From: Anadara kagoshimensis | Taxonomy: Eukaryota > Mollusca > Bivalvia > Arcoida > Arcidae | DNA: 64,000 bases | Reading direction: 5' to 3' | Assembly: GCA_021292105.1 (NCBI GenBank) | Contig: CM037861.1 | Location: forward strand, 45,446,310-45,510,309 | Shown: positions 11,036 through 22,303 of the stretch, piece after piece | Numbering within the stretch: position 1 is the stretch's first letter | How the letters are laid out: each line of letters begins with the position of its first letter | Translations under genes and position numbers: made by a program | The notes under the pieces: generated by a model | What the model was told of the DNA's origin: nothing | Databases searched by the model: none | The model's input: only the letters and a program-made list of their open reading frames with translations

Positions 11036-13217
11036 AGCTCACCTGAGCCAAAGGCTCAGATGGCTATTGCAATCTATCACCGTCCGTCCGTGCGTCGTCC
11101 GTCGTGCGTCGCCGTCGTGCGTCGTCCGCCGTGTGTGTAAACTTTACATTTTAATCTTCTCCTCCAAAACTACTGGGCCATATTTGATGAAACTTAGTGA
11201 TTATCATGCCTGGGTAGCAGCCTTTCAAAATTGTGTTCGGGGTTTGGCCACGCCCAACAAGATGGCCGCTGTTACTAAAAATAGCAAAAAGACAAAAAAA
11301 TCTTCTTCTCTGAAACCAAAAGGTGCAGGCAATTTTTGATTGGATATTTGGATTCAGCATACCTGGGAACATTAAAATTGTGTTTTTCATGAAAATTAGA
11401 CGAAAAATAGGTTACGCGTTTTTTGCGTAAAATTACGTAATTTTTAAAATGAGACATTTATTGTTATAACTTCATAACGGCTGAAGATAATTGTATGGAG
11501 TTTTCACTGTTGATCTTGTCTTGCAATTTTCTTCCAATTGATATCAAGGTCGAAGGTCAAGGTCATGTCCCAGTTTTTGACCTTTGATAAAAAATGCTAT
11601 TTTTTTAACATTTCTCATGAAATTGGCGTAGGATTTTCAGTTATTTGTAGGTATTAACATGAGGATCATTTTGATACATAGATCAGGGTCATGGGTTCAA
11701 AGGTCAAGGTCACAGATGTCCAAGAATACCAAAATAGTTAATTATCTCAAAAACTATAAACTTTTTGTATAGGCATGTATATTGGAATATTGTAGGTATT
11801 GGCCTAACGATAATTTTGATATATAGATAAAGGTCATAGGTTCAAAGGTCAAGGTCATAGACGCAAACGGATACTTAAATGGTTAATTATCTCAAAAACT
11901 ATAAACTTTTTGTATAGGCATGTATATTAGAATATTGTAGGTATTGGCCTAACGATCATTTTGATATATGAATAAAGGTCATAGGTTCAAAGGTCAAGGT
12001 CATAGAATTGAACGAATACTTAAATGGTTAATTATCTCAAAAACTATAAACTTTTTGTATAGGCATGTATATTGGAATATTGTAGGTATTGGTCTAACGA
12101 TCATTTTGATATATGAATAAAGGTCATAGGTTCAAAGGTCAAGGTCATAGCTGCGAACGAATATTTAAATGGTTAATTATCTCAAAAACTATAAACTTTT
12201 TGTATAGGCATGTATATTAGAATAGTGTAGGCATTTGCACAACAATCATTTTGATATATGAATGAAGTTCATGTAGGTTCAAAGATCAAGGTCATAGATG
12301 CAAACTAATACTTAAATGGTTAATTATCTCAGAAACTATAAACTTTTTGTATAGGCATGTATATTAGAATATTGTAGGTATTGGCCTATTGATCATTTTG
12401 ATATATAGATAAATGTGATAGGTTTAAATGTCAAGGTCATAGATGCAAATGAAAACTTAAAAGGTTAATTATCTCAAAAACTATAAACTTTTTGTATAGG
12501 CATGTATATTGGAATAAGGTATGTATTGGCCTAACGATCATTTTGATATATGAATGAAGGTCATAGGTTCAAAGGTCAAGGTTATAGATGCAAATGAATA
12601 CTTAAATGGTTAATTATCTCAAAAACTATAAACTTTTTGTATAGGCATGTATATTGGAATAAGGTACGTATTGGCCTAACGATCATTTTGATATATGAAT
12701 GAAGGTCATAGATTCAAAGGTCAAGGTCATAGACGCGAACGAATACTTAAATGGTTAATTATCTCAAAAACTATAAACTTTTTGTATAGGCATGTACATT
12801 GGAATATTGTAGGCATTTGCACAACAATCATTTTGATATATGAATGAAGGTCATAGGTTTAAAGGTCAAGGTCATAGATGCAAACGAATGCTTAAATGGT
12901 TAATTATCTCAAAAACTATAAACTCTTTGTATAGGCATGTATATTGGAAGACTGTAGGTATTGGCCTAATGCACATTTTAATATACAGATGTTTTAGCTG
13001 TTTATAAATAATATTTTGTAGTTAGACTTTAAATATGTTATATATAGCATACTTATATAATAATTATTATAATTAATTTGCAAAAATACTTGCATATTAT
13101 TGGCCCTTACTGCTGAAAATTTTGATATTCTGTTTTATTAATGTCATTGACCATTGAACCTCTGCATAAGATATGTACTTTCTTCAGGTGAGCGTTAAGG
13201 CCCATGGGCATCTTGTT
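11036..13217 (+). mobile_element. complete HINE/Helentron-like non-autonomous element
   Basis: The 5' end is AGCTCACCTGAGCCAAAGGC, carrying a GAGCC…GGCTC hairpin, followed by a CGTCCGTCGTGCGTCG-rich stretch, an AACTTTACATTTTAATCTTC body, then about nine ~145-bp array units (11640-12960), a 3' segment, and TCAGGTGAGCGTTAAGG-CCCATGGGCATCTTGTT. Subterminal inverted repeats (AGCTCACCTGA/TCAGGTGAGC), a central minisatellite and a 3' stem-loop before CTTGTT are the layout of Helentron-associated elements (DINE-1, HINE, bivalve pearl-like). The insertion lies in a T-tract without obvious target duplication. It encodes no protein. Confidence 0.85.
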
Positions 13218-13805
13218 TGTCTAGGCATGTATATAAGAATGTTGTAGTTATTGATACAACGATCATTTTGATGTATAGAAAAAGGTCATGGGTTCAAAGA
13301 TCAAGGTCACAGATGCAAAACAATACCAAAATGGTTAATTTTCTCAAAAACTATAAACTTTTTGTATATACATGTATATTAGAATGGTGTAGGTTTTGAT
13401 GCAACAATCATTTTGATGTATAGAAAAAGGTCATGGGTTCAAAGGTTTAGGTCACAGATGTGAAACAATACCGAAATAGTTAACTATCTCGAAAACTATA
13501 AACTTTTTGTATAGGCATGTATATTAGAATGTTGTAGTTAATGATACAACGATCATTCTGATGTTTAGAAAAAGGTCATGGGTTCAAAGGTCAAGGTCAC
13601 ATGTGAAATAATACCAAATAATACTGAAATGGTTAACTATCTCTAAAACTATAAACTTTTTGTATAGGCATGTATATTAGAATGTTGTAGGTATTGATAC
13701 AATGATCATTTTGATGTATAGAAAAAGGTCATGCGTTTAAAGGTCAAGGTCACAGATGTGAAAGAACTCTGAAATGGTTAATTATCTCAAAAACTATAAA
13801 TTTTT

Positions 13806-14166
13806 AGCTCATTTGGCTATAGCTTGCTTAGCTTTTGGCATGGTTAAGTGCTTTAAGTTTGATCTTCTAATCTTAAACCATGGGGCCAATTGAAACCAAA
13901 TTTGGTGTGGAAGGTTCCTAGCTAAACATTTGTACAAGGCAACCTTGTTAAAAATCTAAGATGGCCACTATTACTATAAATAATAAAATCACTAAAATGG
14001 CCATTGTGCATTCAACTTGCCACCAACTTTCTTTAAATTTGTAATATAGAAAGTAGATTCTTAGTCATATAACAAATGTAAAGGGTTTTTCGTTTACTTA
14101 AATGCTTATGCAAATTAGGTCAAATTTTGCCTGTTGAACATTACGGGCCTTTTTGGGCCTCTTGTT
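13806..14166 (+). mobile_element. short HINE-like element without array
   Basis: Begins AGCTCATTTGGCTATAGC and ends CGGGCCTTTTTGGGCCTCTTGTT, interrupting the outer element at the array T-tract. The 3' stem here is GGGCC-TTTTT-GGCCC-like. It is about 360 bp and a deletion derivative or distinct subfamily. Confidence 0.7.
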
Positions 14167-14935
14167 TACATTTGCGCATTTTTGTTTAGTATTTCAGCTG
14201 TTTATAAATTATATATTGCAGCTAGACTTTAGATATTTTAGTTGTAGCATTCTTTGAACAAAAATTTTGCATATTTGCCATAATTGCTAAAAATTTAGAC
14301 ATTCTTTTGATTAATGTAATTGACCGTTAACACTTTGCATGAGATATGTACACACCTTCAGGTGAGCATTAAGGCCCATGGGCTTCTTGTTACATAAAAT
14401 TAAAATAGAAAGTATTTATTCTTCCAGACAAAACATAAGCTGATTCTTTTATGAGAATTATTTTTACTACACATTCTCGTAAAGAAATGAATATTCAAAT
14501 ACCAGTTTGGCAAAATTTAAATAACACTAAATCTTTTTGTAATTGAATATTCAAACATTCGTTTCAGTTTTATCAATAATGAGTGGGAGAGTTAACTCCA
14601 TTTGATCAGTCTATCATTAATGAAGTTGGGGCATTTGTGTCATATTGACTGAAACTTTACTCTTGTTTTAAACCTATTTTCACATTACAAGTAAAATTTA
14701 AAGGGATCAAAATTATACCATATAACAGTTTTGTCATGAAAAAATGTAGATGTTTGAATCATTTTTAATAAGAAAAAACAAAACCAGGGTGTTCAAATGA
14801 TATAATACATATTATAAAAACTTGATTTTTGATCGAAAATGGTGTTCTAATTGAGGAGCTTGAATTATTAAGATGTTTACAATACCAATTGTAATGAAAT
14901 AAAGAGTTTTCATATGTTTTTTTAATTTCTTTCAG

Positions 14936-15107
14936 GGTAAAAAACAACATTTCTTTCACATTGGACCAGATGATGAAATTAATGATTGATTTCAAAGCAA
15001 ACATGAGTGTAGAGGATGCCGTTAAAGTGACCTATCCAAAAAGAAAGCAAGGGCCCCATGTATCCAATTTTTACAATAAAAAGTTCTCTAATCCTAATCA
15101 AATATGA
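14936..15107 (+). CDS. TRMT10C: TRMT10C-like protein, exon 3 (C-terminus)
   Basis: Final coding exon, residues 329-385, reconstructed by splicing because the reading is too short to stand out alone. Acceptor TTTCTTTCAG ends at 14935. The first base completes the Thr329 codon begun at 8343-8344, and the frame then reads VKNNISFTLDQMMKLMIDFK...VTYPKRKQG and stops at TGA 15105-15107. The FTLDQM and PKRKQG segments are the expected end of the TRMT10 SPOUT domain, which forms part of the SAM and tRNA-binding surface. A candidate poly(A) signal AATAAA lies near 15413. The total of 385 residues is close to the roughly 400 of vertebrate TRMT10C, so the gene is probably complete within 3397-15107. Confidence 0.92.
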
Positions 15108-16740
15108 TATATTACAGAGGATATATATGTTAATATGTCTAAACTGAAGTATGCTTCAGCTGGAAAAGAGAGGTCTCATAGACTGAGTTATATAAACAAC
15201 AGGCTGTTAAATACAGGAGTTTTTATTACAATGGTTGATTTCTTTATTTTTAACATTTCATAAAACATTACATTTCCAAAATGTAAAAGAAAAACAAAAC
15301 CAAATTGTTATATCTTGTACATTGTACACACTAGACTAGAAAAGGTAAAAAAAAATATGCCAGGGGTCTCACTGAAGCAAATTTGGCACCAAATTTGGCC
15401 CCATGCTCAATGCAATAAAGCATGTTTTTTTCTCAGTGGATAGTGGTTATAATATCAAATATATTTGCATGTTTTGTTTACATAAAACTGATATGTTTTC
15501 CCAATCAGTTTCTAAACCTTACCTCTCACAGACACAGCTAGAACATGCTGTAAATAAATTCAGAGGATTAAAACATAGAGAAATAGTATTCTAATTTGCA
15601 TTTTATTATATTTTATGACAAGTAAAAGTCTGTATGTAATGTTTATGCCTCTTGTTGAATTTTCCCAAACAATGAGAGAAAATGCCGCTTATTTTCCCAA
15701 TAACAAGGGCCCTGGCCCCATTGCAAAAATGGGATGATAGACCCCTGGATGCCATTATATATAGTAGGTGAAGTGTTAATTGATACCATTGTTTAACTTT
15801 TGGACAACATACTTCATGTTACATTTTAAATATTAAAATTTAGTTGTATGGTTATGCTATATATCTTCTTTATTTGAGCTCATTTGAGAGAGTGCTTAAC
15901 CCTTGCCTGTTCTGGATAAAATGTGAGGTTTTCATGGGATTTCAAGGGCGGTTTAACAAATGTAAATTACATGATAATTGAAAGGGACAATGCTATAGTG
16001 TGTAGCACCATTGTAGGGCATATATGATATATGTCAGGCAAGATTTTAAAATGATTACTGATTCTAAAATAGAAATTAGGTCACGTGATCTGGGGTAAAG
16101 GTCAATATAAATCATGATTTTTAGCAGAAAATAAGCTTTTTTCCGTAACAAATATCTGAATTCTGTCAGTCCTTTGTACAAATAGGGTGAAGTGGCTTGA
16201 TACTTAAAAACTATTTAGTCCTTAAAATAATACTTATGAAATTTTGCGACATTGCCCATATCAGTTAGAAGGTCAAAGATCACATGCACTTTTTTTACCA
16301 AATTTCATGCTCAAAATGTGTTATAATCAATGTAAAGTTACCTGTTAACTAAAACCAAAATAATTGTAATAATCTGATGTAGAGACTAAAGGTTGAGTTT
16401 CAGGAGACTTTCATGCAAAATGAGTTGTTCTAAAAATAGCATAAAAGGTCACGTGACCTTGGGTCAAAGGTCTAACTTAATTAAGCCTTTAAGAGAAAAT
16501 CATTCTGTCTTGCTACTTATTTGTCATTTATTAAACCAATGAGTAAAGAGAAGACCAGATGACTTGTAGATAATCAACAAGAATGAGTATTGAAGAATTT
16601 CAGGTTCTATTTTCATAATAACACAGTTTCCATGGCAACCAGAAGGTAAAAATTCCTGTTGTTTAAAAACTGCTGAGCTTGATTTGGATGTCAGATGGAC
16701 AATTTGAATAATCAATTAATTACATTGTTATACCTGTACC
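15108..16740. other. TRMT10C 3' UTR and downstream intergenic region
   Basis: The 3' UTR probably runs to about 15430 (AATAAA near 15413). Beyond it are two diverged segments about 365 bp apart, each carrying AGGTCACGTG (near 16079 and 16446) followed by TGGGGTAAAGGTC or TGGGTCAAAGGTC. No coding region is recognised; a 63-codon ORF at 15403-15594 has no family features. Confidence 0.4.
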
Positions 16741-16741
16741 A

Positions 16742-16990
16742 AGTGTTGCGTGGATGGCATTACACAGCAGGGTTCTTAAGTGTGTGGAGCCCATCGAGAC
16801 ACAAGACTTTGTTTATTTTAAGTTCCCATCCAAAAGAACTATGACTAACATTTCGTAATGCCTAGTGCTTGGCAAAAGAATAGTCAGTACCCATTTTCGA
16901 GTCTTGGGTCAGACCCGACTGAGGTTCGAACCCATAACCTCCTACTTATGGAGTGAGGGAGATTTAGTAGTAATTGTTATTTATAAAAAA
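16742..16990 (-). repeat. tRNA-derived SINE, copy 1
   Basis: Read on the minus strand it has a tRNA-like head with box B GGGTTCGAACCTC (near 16912-16924), then GTCGGGTCTGACCCAAGACT, a central TTTTGCCAAGCACTAGGCAT-TACG segment, TGGATGGGAACTTAA, and ACTTAAGAACCCTGCTGTGT. The copy at 37530-37905 has the same order of blocks in the opposite orientation. The arrangement fits bivalve SINEs with a conserved central domain (Meta/BivaMD type). Confidence 0.75.
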
Positions 16991-17696
16991 GCATAAGAGA
17001 ACACACAGGGCTTCAATTACTTTACTTGTCTCGTCTTGACGAGTGAAATGTGTACTGGGACGAGTGATGTTGTTATTGCACTCGTCGGTGTCTAGTTAAA
17101 ATTTATCAGACATATACATCATGGGCTTGTTACAATTAATAAACAGCAGACAATTTAGTGTAGGTCAGGAAAATTGTGTAAGAGGAGGTCAATTGTCGAT
17201 CCTGGTCCCTTTGTAAAAATCTTGACGTTCTGTTACAAGCGTTAATCAACAAAATCTTTGAACATTTGCATCATATGTGCAAACCGTTTCTCATTCGGCC
17301 AATTAATGTATCGTAAAATCCAACTGATGTTCTGAGTGTTTATATATTTACACATATCACCACTTGTGGACTGTGCCCAGTTAAATTTCCAAGTGCCAAG
17401 TGGTTTTCTTATTAAACTACGCACTGTGCCAAGTAGAATTAAAAATTCTATCTAAGGCCTGACACATGATTAGGGGTAAAAAATCACATGAATAATCTGA
17501 AATCAACTATACCGTTCGTTTGTACATATAGATGCATTGTTTTTTGTTCATCTGGGTCTTATTATTTTTAGTAGTAAATTATTTCTTTACACAGCAAAGC
17601 GGCTCAAATGGGTAGCGAATATACAGACATTTATTTCAGTAAAGGGCCACTTACACTAAATATTATATAATTTGATATATAAAAGATCCTATACTA
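16991..17696. other. intergenic, no feature seen
   Basis: Contains CTCGTC/GACGAG words near 17030-17090 but no convincing gene or repeat structure. Confidence 0.35.
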
Positions 17697-18109
17697 AAGC
17701 AACAGTCTGCTGCGGTGGATCTAGGGGCATGCATACACTCCTGCGTAGCACCTAGGATTATCAAACTTGGTATGTGGATGCATCATGGGAAGGCGATGTG
17801 TCGTGTACCAAATTTAGGTCACTGACCTCTATGATAGTAAAACATTGTGTATCTTCGTGTCCAGAACAGAACTTTTGAACCGTAACACCTAGGATTATCA
17901 AACTTGGTATGTGGATGCATCATGGGAAGGCGATGTGTCGTGTACCAAATTTATTTCACATTGACCTTGACCTCTATGATATGAGGGGTGCCTATTTTGT
18001 GTAATCAACTCCTCTTACAGCTTTTAACCAAGAAGTCTGAAACTTTGCAGAATGTTTCTATATACATTGAACATGTGCACCTCCTATTTGGTTGGATTAT
18101 ATAATTTTT

Positions 18110-21100
18110 AGCTCACCTGAGCCAAAGGCTCAGATGAGCTATTGCAATCTATCACCGTGCTTCGTGTGTAAACTTTACATTTAATCTTCTCCTCCAAAAC
18201 TACTGGGCCATATTTGATGAAACTTGGTGATTATCATGCCTAGGTAACAACCTTTCAAAATTGTGTTCGGGGTTTGGCCACGTCCAACAAGATGGCAGTG
18301 TTACTAAAAATAGCAAAAAGACAAAAAAATCTTCTCTGAAACCAAAAGGTGCAGGCAAATTTTGATTGGATATTTGGATTCAGCATACCTGGGAACATAA
18401 AAATTGTGTTTTTTATGAAAATTAGACGAAAAATAGGTTACGCGTTTTTTGCGTAAAATTACGTAATTTTTAAAATTAGACATTTATTGTTATAACTTCA
18501 TAACAGCTGAAGATAATTGTATGGAGTTTTCACTGTTGATCTTGTCTTGCAATTTTCTTCCAATTGATGTCAAGGTCGAAGGTCAAGGTCATGTCCCAGT
18601 TTTTGACCTTTGATAAAAAATGCTATTTTTTTAACATTTCTTGTGATAATGGCATAGGATTTTCAGTTATTTGTAGGTATTGACATGACGATCATTTTGA
18701 TACATAGATCAGGGTCATGGGTTCAAAGGTCAAGGTCACAGATGTCCAAGAATACCAAAATAGTTAATTATCTGCAAAACTATGAATTTTTAGCTCACCT
18801 GGCCAAAGGCCATGTGAGCTTTTGCCATCACTTGGGGTCCGTCGTCGTCGTCCGTCCGTAAACTTTTCACATTTTGACTATCTCCTCTGACACCACTGGA
18901 GCAATTTTAACCAAACTTTACAGGAGTGATGTATGGAAGGTCCTTTACTTAGATTGCCTAAATTTTTTTGATCTGCCAAAAGACATGGCTGCCAGCACAG
19001 AAGATAGTTTAACATTGGACCCTATGGGAAAAATGCATTTTTAACGATTTCCTCAGAAATGACTGAAGCAAATTTAACCAAACTTTACAGGAATGGTGTA
19101 AGGAAGGTCCTTTATTTGGATTGCCAAAATTTTTCTGATCCGTCAAAAAACATGGCCTCCAGCGCAGAAGATAGTTTAACATTGGACCCTATGGGAAAAG
19201 CATATATTTTCTATCTTCTTTGAAACCGCTGAGCTAATTTGAACCAAACTTTACAGGAATAATGTATGTGAGGTCATTTACTAAGATTGCCCAAATTTTT
19301 CTGATCCGCCAAAAAAAATGGCCACCAGGGCCAAACAAAGTTTAACATTGGGCCCTATGGGAAAACGCACATTTTGGCTATCTCCTCTGAAACGACTGAA
19401 GCGAATTCAATTAAACTTTACAGGAATGATGTATGTAAGGTCTTTTGCAAAGATTGCCGAAATTATTCTGATCATCCTAAAAACATGGCTGCCAGCGGGG
19501 AACATAGTTTAACATTGGACCCTATGGGAAAAGCATATATATGCTATCTCCTCTGAAGCTATTGAAGCAAATTGAATCCAACTTTACAGGAATGATGTAT
19601 AGAAGGTCCTTTACATAGATTGCCAAAATTTTTCTGATTGACCAAAAAACATGGCCGCCAATGCAGAAGATAGCTTAATATTGGACCCTATGGGAAAAGC
19701 ATATATATGCTATCTCCTCTGAAGCTATTGAAGCAAATTGAATCAAACTTTACAGGAATGATGTATAGAAGGTCCTTTACATAGTTTGCCAAAATTTTTC
19801 TGATTGACCAAAAAACATGCCATGATGGCTGCCAGTGCAAAAGATAGCTTAACATTGGACCCTATGGGAAAAAACGCATTTTTGACTATGTCCTCAGAAA
19901 TGACTGAAGCAAATTTAACAAAACTTCACAGGAATGATGTATAGAAGGTCCTTTACATAGATTGCCAAAATTTTTTTGATCTGCCATAAAACATGGCTGC
20001 CAGCGGAGAACGTTGTTTCACATTGGACCCTATTGGAAAAGCATATATACAAATTTGCTTTAAAAGCATTTTAGTCAGGTGAGCGATACAGGCTCATCCT
20101 GAGCCTCTGGTTTGTATAGGCATGTATATCAGAATATTGTAGGTAATGGCACAATGGTCATTTTGATATATGAATAAAGGTCATGGGTTCAAAGGTCAAG
20201 GTAAAAGACGCGAACGAATACTTAAATGATTAATTATCTCAAAAACTATAAACTTTTTGTATAAGCATGTATATTGGAATATTGTAGGTATTGGCCTAAT
20301 GATAATTTTGATATATGAATGAAGGTCATAGTTTTAAAGGCCAAGGTCATAGAATTGAACGAATACTTAAATGGTTAATTATCTCAAAAACTATCAACTT
20401 TTTGTATAGGCATGTATATTGGAATATTGTAGGTATTGGCCTAACGATCATTTTGATATATGAATGAAGGTCATAGGTTCAAAGGTCAAGGTCATAGCTG
20501 CAAACAAATATTTAAATGGTTAATTATCTCAAAAACTATAAACTTTTTGTATAGGCATGTATATTGGAATATTGTAGGCATTTGCACAATGGTCATTTTG
20601 ATATATGAATAAAGGTCATGGGTTCAAAGGTCAAGGTAAAAGACGCAAACGAATACTTAAATGGTTAATTATCTCAAAAACTATAAACTTTTTGTATAGG
20701 CATGTATACTGGCATATTGTAGGTATTGGCCTAATGATAATTGTGATATATAAATGAAGGTCATAGGTTCAAAGGTCAAGGTCATAGAATTGAATGAATA
20801 CTTAAATGGTTAATTATCTCAAAAACTATCAACTTTTTGTATAGGCATGTATATTGGAATATTGTAGGTATTGGCCTAACGATCATTTTGATATATGAAT
20901 GAAGGTCATAGGTTCAAAGGTCAAGGTCATAACTGCAAATGAATATTTAAATGGTTAATTATCTCAAAAACTATAAACTTTTTGTCTAGGCATGTATATT
21001 TGAATATTGTTAGTATTGGCCTATCGATCATTTTGATATATGAATGAAGGTCATAGGTTCAAAGGTTAAGGTCATAGATGCAAATGAATACTTAAATGGT

Positions 21101-21563
21101 TAATTATCTCAAAAACTATAAACGTTTTGTATAGGCATGTATATTGGAATATTGTAGGCATTTGCACAACAATCATTTTGATATATGAATGAAGGTCATA
21201 GGTTCAAAGGTCAAGGTCATAGATGCAAACAAATACTTAAATGTTTAAATATCTCAAAAACTATAAACTCTTTGTATAGGCATGTATATTGGAATATTGT
21301 AGGTATTGGCCTAATGCACATTTTAATATACAGATGTTTTAGCTGTTTATAAATAATATATTGTAGCTAGACTTTAAATATGTTATATATGGCATACTTA
21401 TATAATAATTATTATAATTAATTTGCAAAAATACTTGCATATTATTGGCCTTTACTGCTGAAAATTTTGATATTCTCTTTTATTAATGTCATTGGCCATT
21501 GAACCTCTGCATAAGATATGTACTCTTCCTCAGGTGAGCGTTAAGGCCCATGGGCCTCTTGTT
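18110..21563 (+). mobile_element. HINE-like element interrupted by another, with ~9-unit array
   Basis: The 5' end AGCTCACCTGAGCCAAAGGC and body are nearly identical to the copy at 11036. The first array unit is broken at 18791 by a second element, and the array resumes at 20113 and continues to about 21330. The 3' end is CTCAGGTGAGCGTTAAGG-CCCATGGGCCTCTTGTT. Units here carry AAGGTCATAGGTTCAAAGGT then CAAGGTCATAG. Its high similarity to the intron 2 copy points to recent activity. Confidence 0.85.
18792..20112 (+). mobile_element. inner HINE-like element with a different ~175-bp array
   Basis: Begins AGCTCACCTGGCCAAAGGCC-ATGTGAGC, passes a GTCGTCGTCGTCCGTCCG stretch, then about six units of roughly 170-180 bp (ACATTGGACCCTATGGGAAA, AAACTTTACAGGAATGATGT, GAAGGTCCTTTACATAGATT, AACATGGCTGCCAGCG). 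It ends TCAGGTGAGCGATACAGG-CTCATCCTGAGCCTCTGGTT. It has the same end architecture as the surrounding element but an unrelated array. Small ORFs in the array are frame shadows of the repeat. Confidence 0.8.
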
Positions 21564-22303
21564 TTCAGATTTTATGGGTAGTTGAACCAAGTCATTTTTC
21601 ATCAATATTCCATATGAAGGGTACCCATTTTGTGTATTCAACTCCTCTTACAGCTTTTAACCAAGAAGTTCAGACATATTTTTCTCTGAAACTACTGAGT
21701 CAATTGGAACCAAACTGGGCCACAATAGTCATCGGGTCTTTACATTTGGTATTTTAAAATAACATCTGCATTTAAAAATCAACTCCTGTGAAACCACTCG
21801 GCCAATTGCAATGATATTTGGTATGTATCTTAGTCTTGGAGAGTACATGTCAGTCTGCCATATTACTTTTGTCTTTGACCTAAACTTAACCCTACAGTGA
21901 CTATGATGAACTTTTTGGATTAGGTCAGTTTCTCTGAATCTCGAATACTACACATGATAGGTCAATGATATTTGGTATATAGCTTGATCTTGGATAGTAC
22001 ATCAGTTGGACTGCCTTATGGCTTTTGCCCTTAACCTTAATTTCATGGTCCATTAACCAGTTTTTAGATAAGGAAAATTTCTCAGGTATTATACATGAAA
22101 AGTCGATGATACTTGGTATGTATTGTCTCAAAATTTTGAAATATGGTTTAGTTTTGAAAGGAAATAATATTGAAATTTTGTGATAAAAATAAATATTGTG
22201 TAATAAATTTCAAGCATTTTTTTAAACATTTGACAATCTGTTGATTTTTATTCTGCAACAACTCTACCTAGGTGAGCTATACAGGCTCCTTGGAGCCTCT
22301 AGT

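Larger units (their letters stand above)
10799..14391 (+). mobile_element. outer HINE-like element of intron 2 nest (array and 3' end)
   Basis: Array units run at 10799-11035 and resume at 13218-13805. The conserved 3' segment (TTTCAGCTGTTTATAAATTA…GACTTTAGATATTTTAG…CCTTCAGGTGAGCATTAAGG) ends with CCCATGGGCTTCTTGTT at 14391. Two other elements of the same type (11036-13217 and 13806-14166) interrupt it, both entering the TTTTT tract of an array unit. The 5' end is not clear. Confidence 0.75.
17697..22303 (+). mobile_element. outer HINE-like element of second nest
   Basis: Left part at 17697-18109 (tandem segments with ACCTAGGATTATCAAACTTG and CATCATGGGAAGGCGATGTG), right part at 21564-22303, ending ACCTAGGTGAGCTATACAGG-CTCCTTGGAGCCTCTAG, a hairpin-plus-terminus like other members. 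The two halves are separated by the insertion at 18110-21563. A related uninterrupted sequence at 22370-22790 shows the same blocks joined. The 5' boundary is uncertain. Confidence 0.65.

Noticed and set aside
10944-11339. 131-codon ORF crossing the array/element junction
   Set aside because: It spans the insertion point of one repeat into another; the reading is chance.
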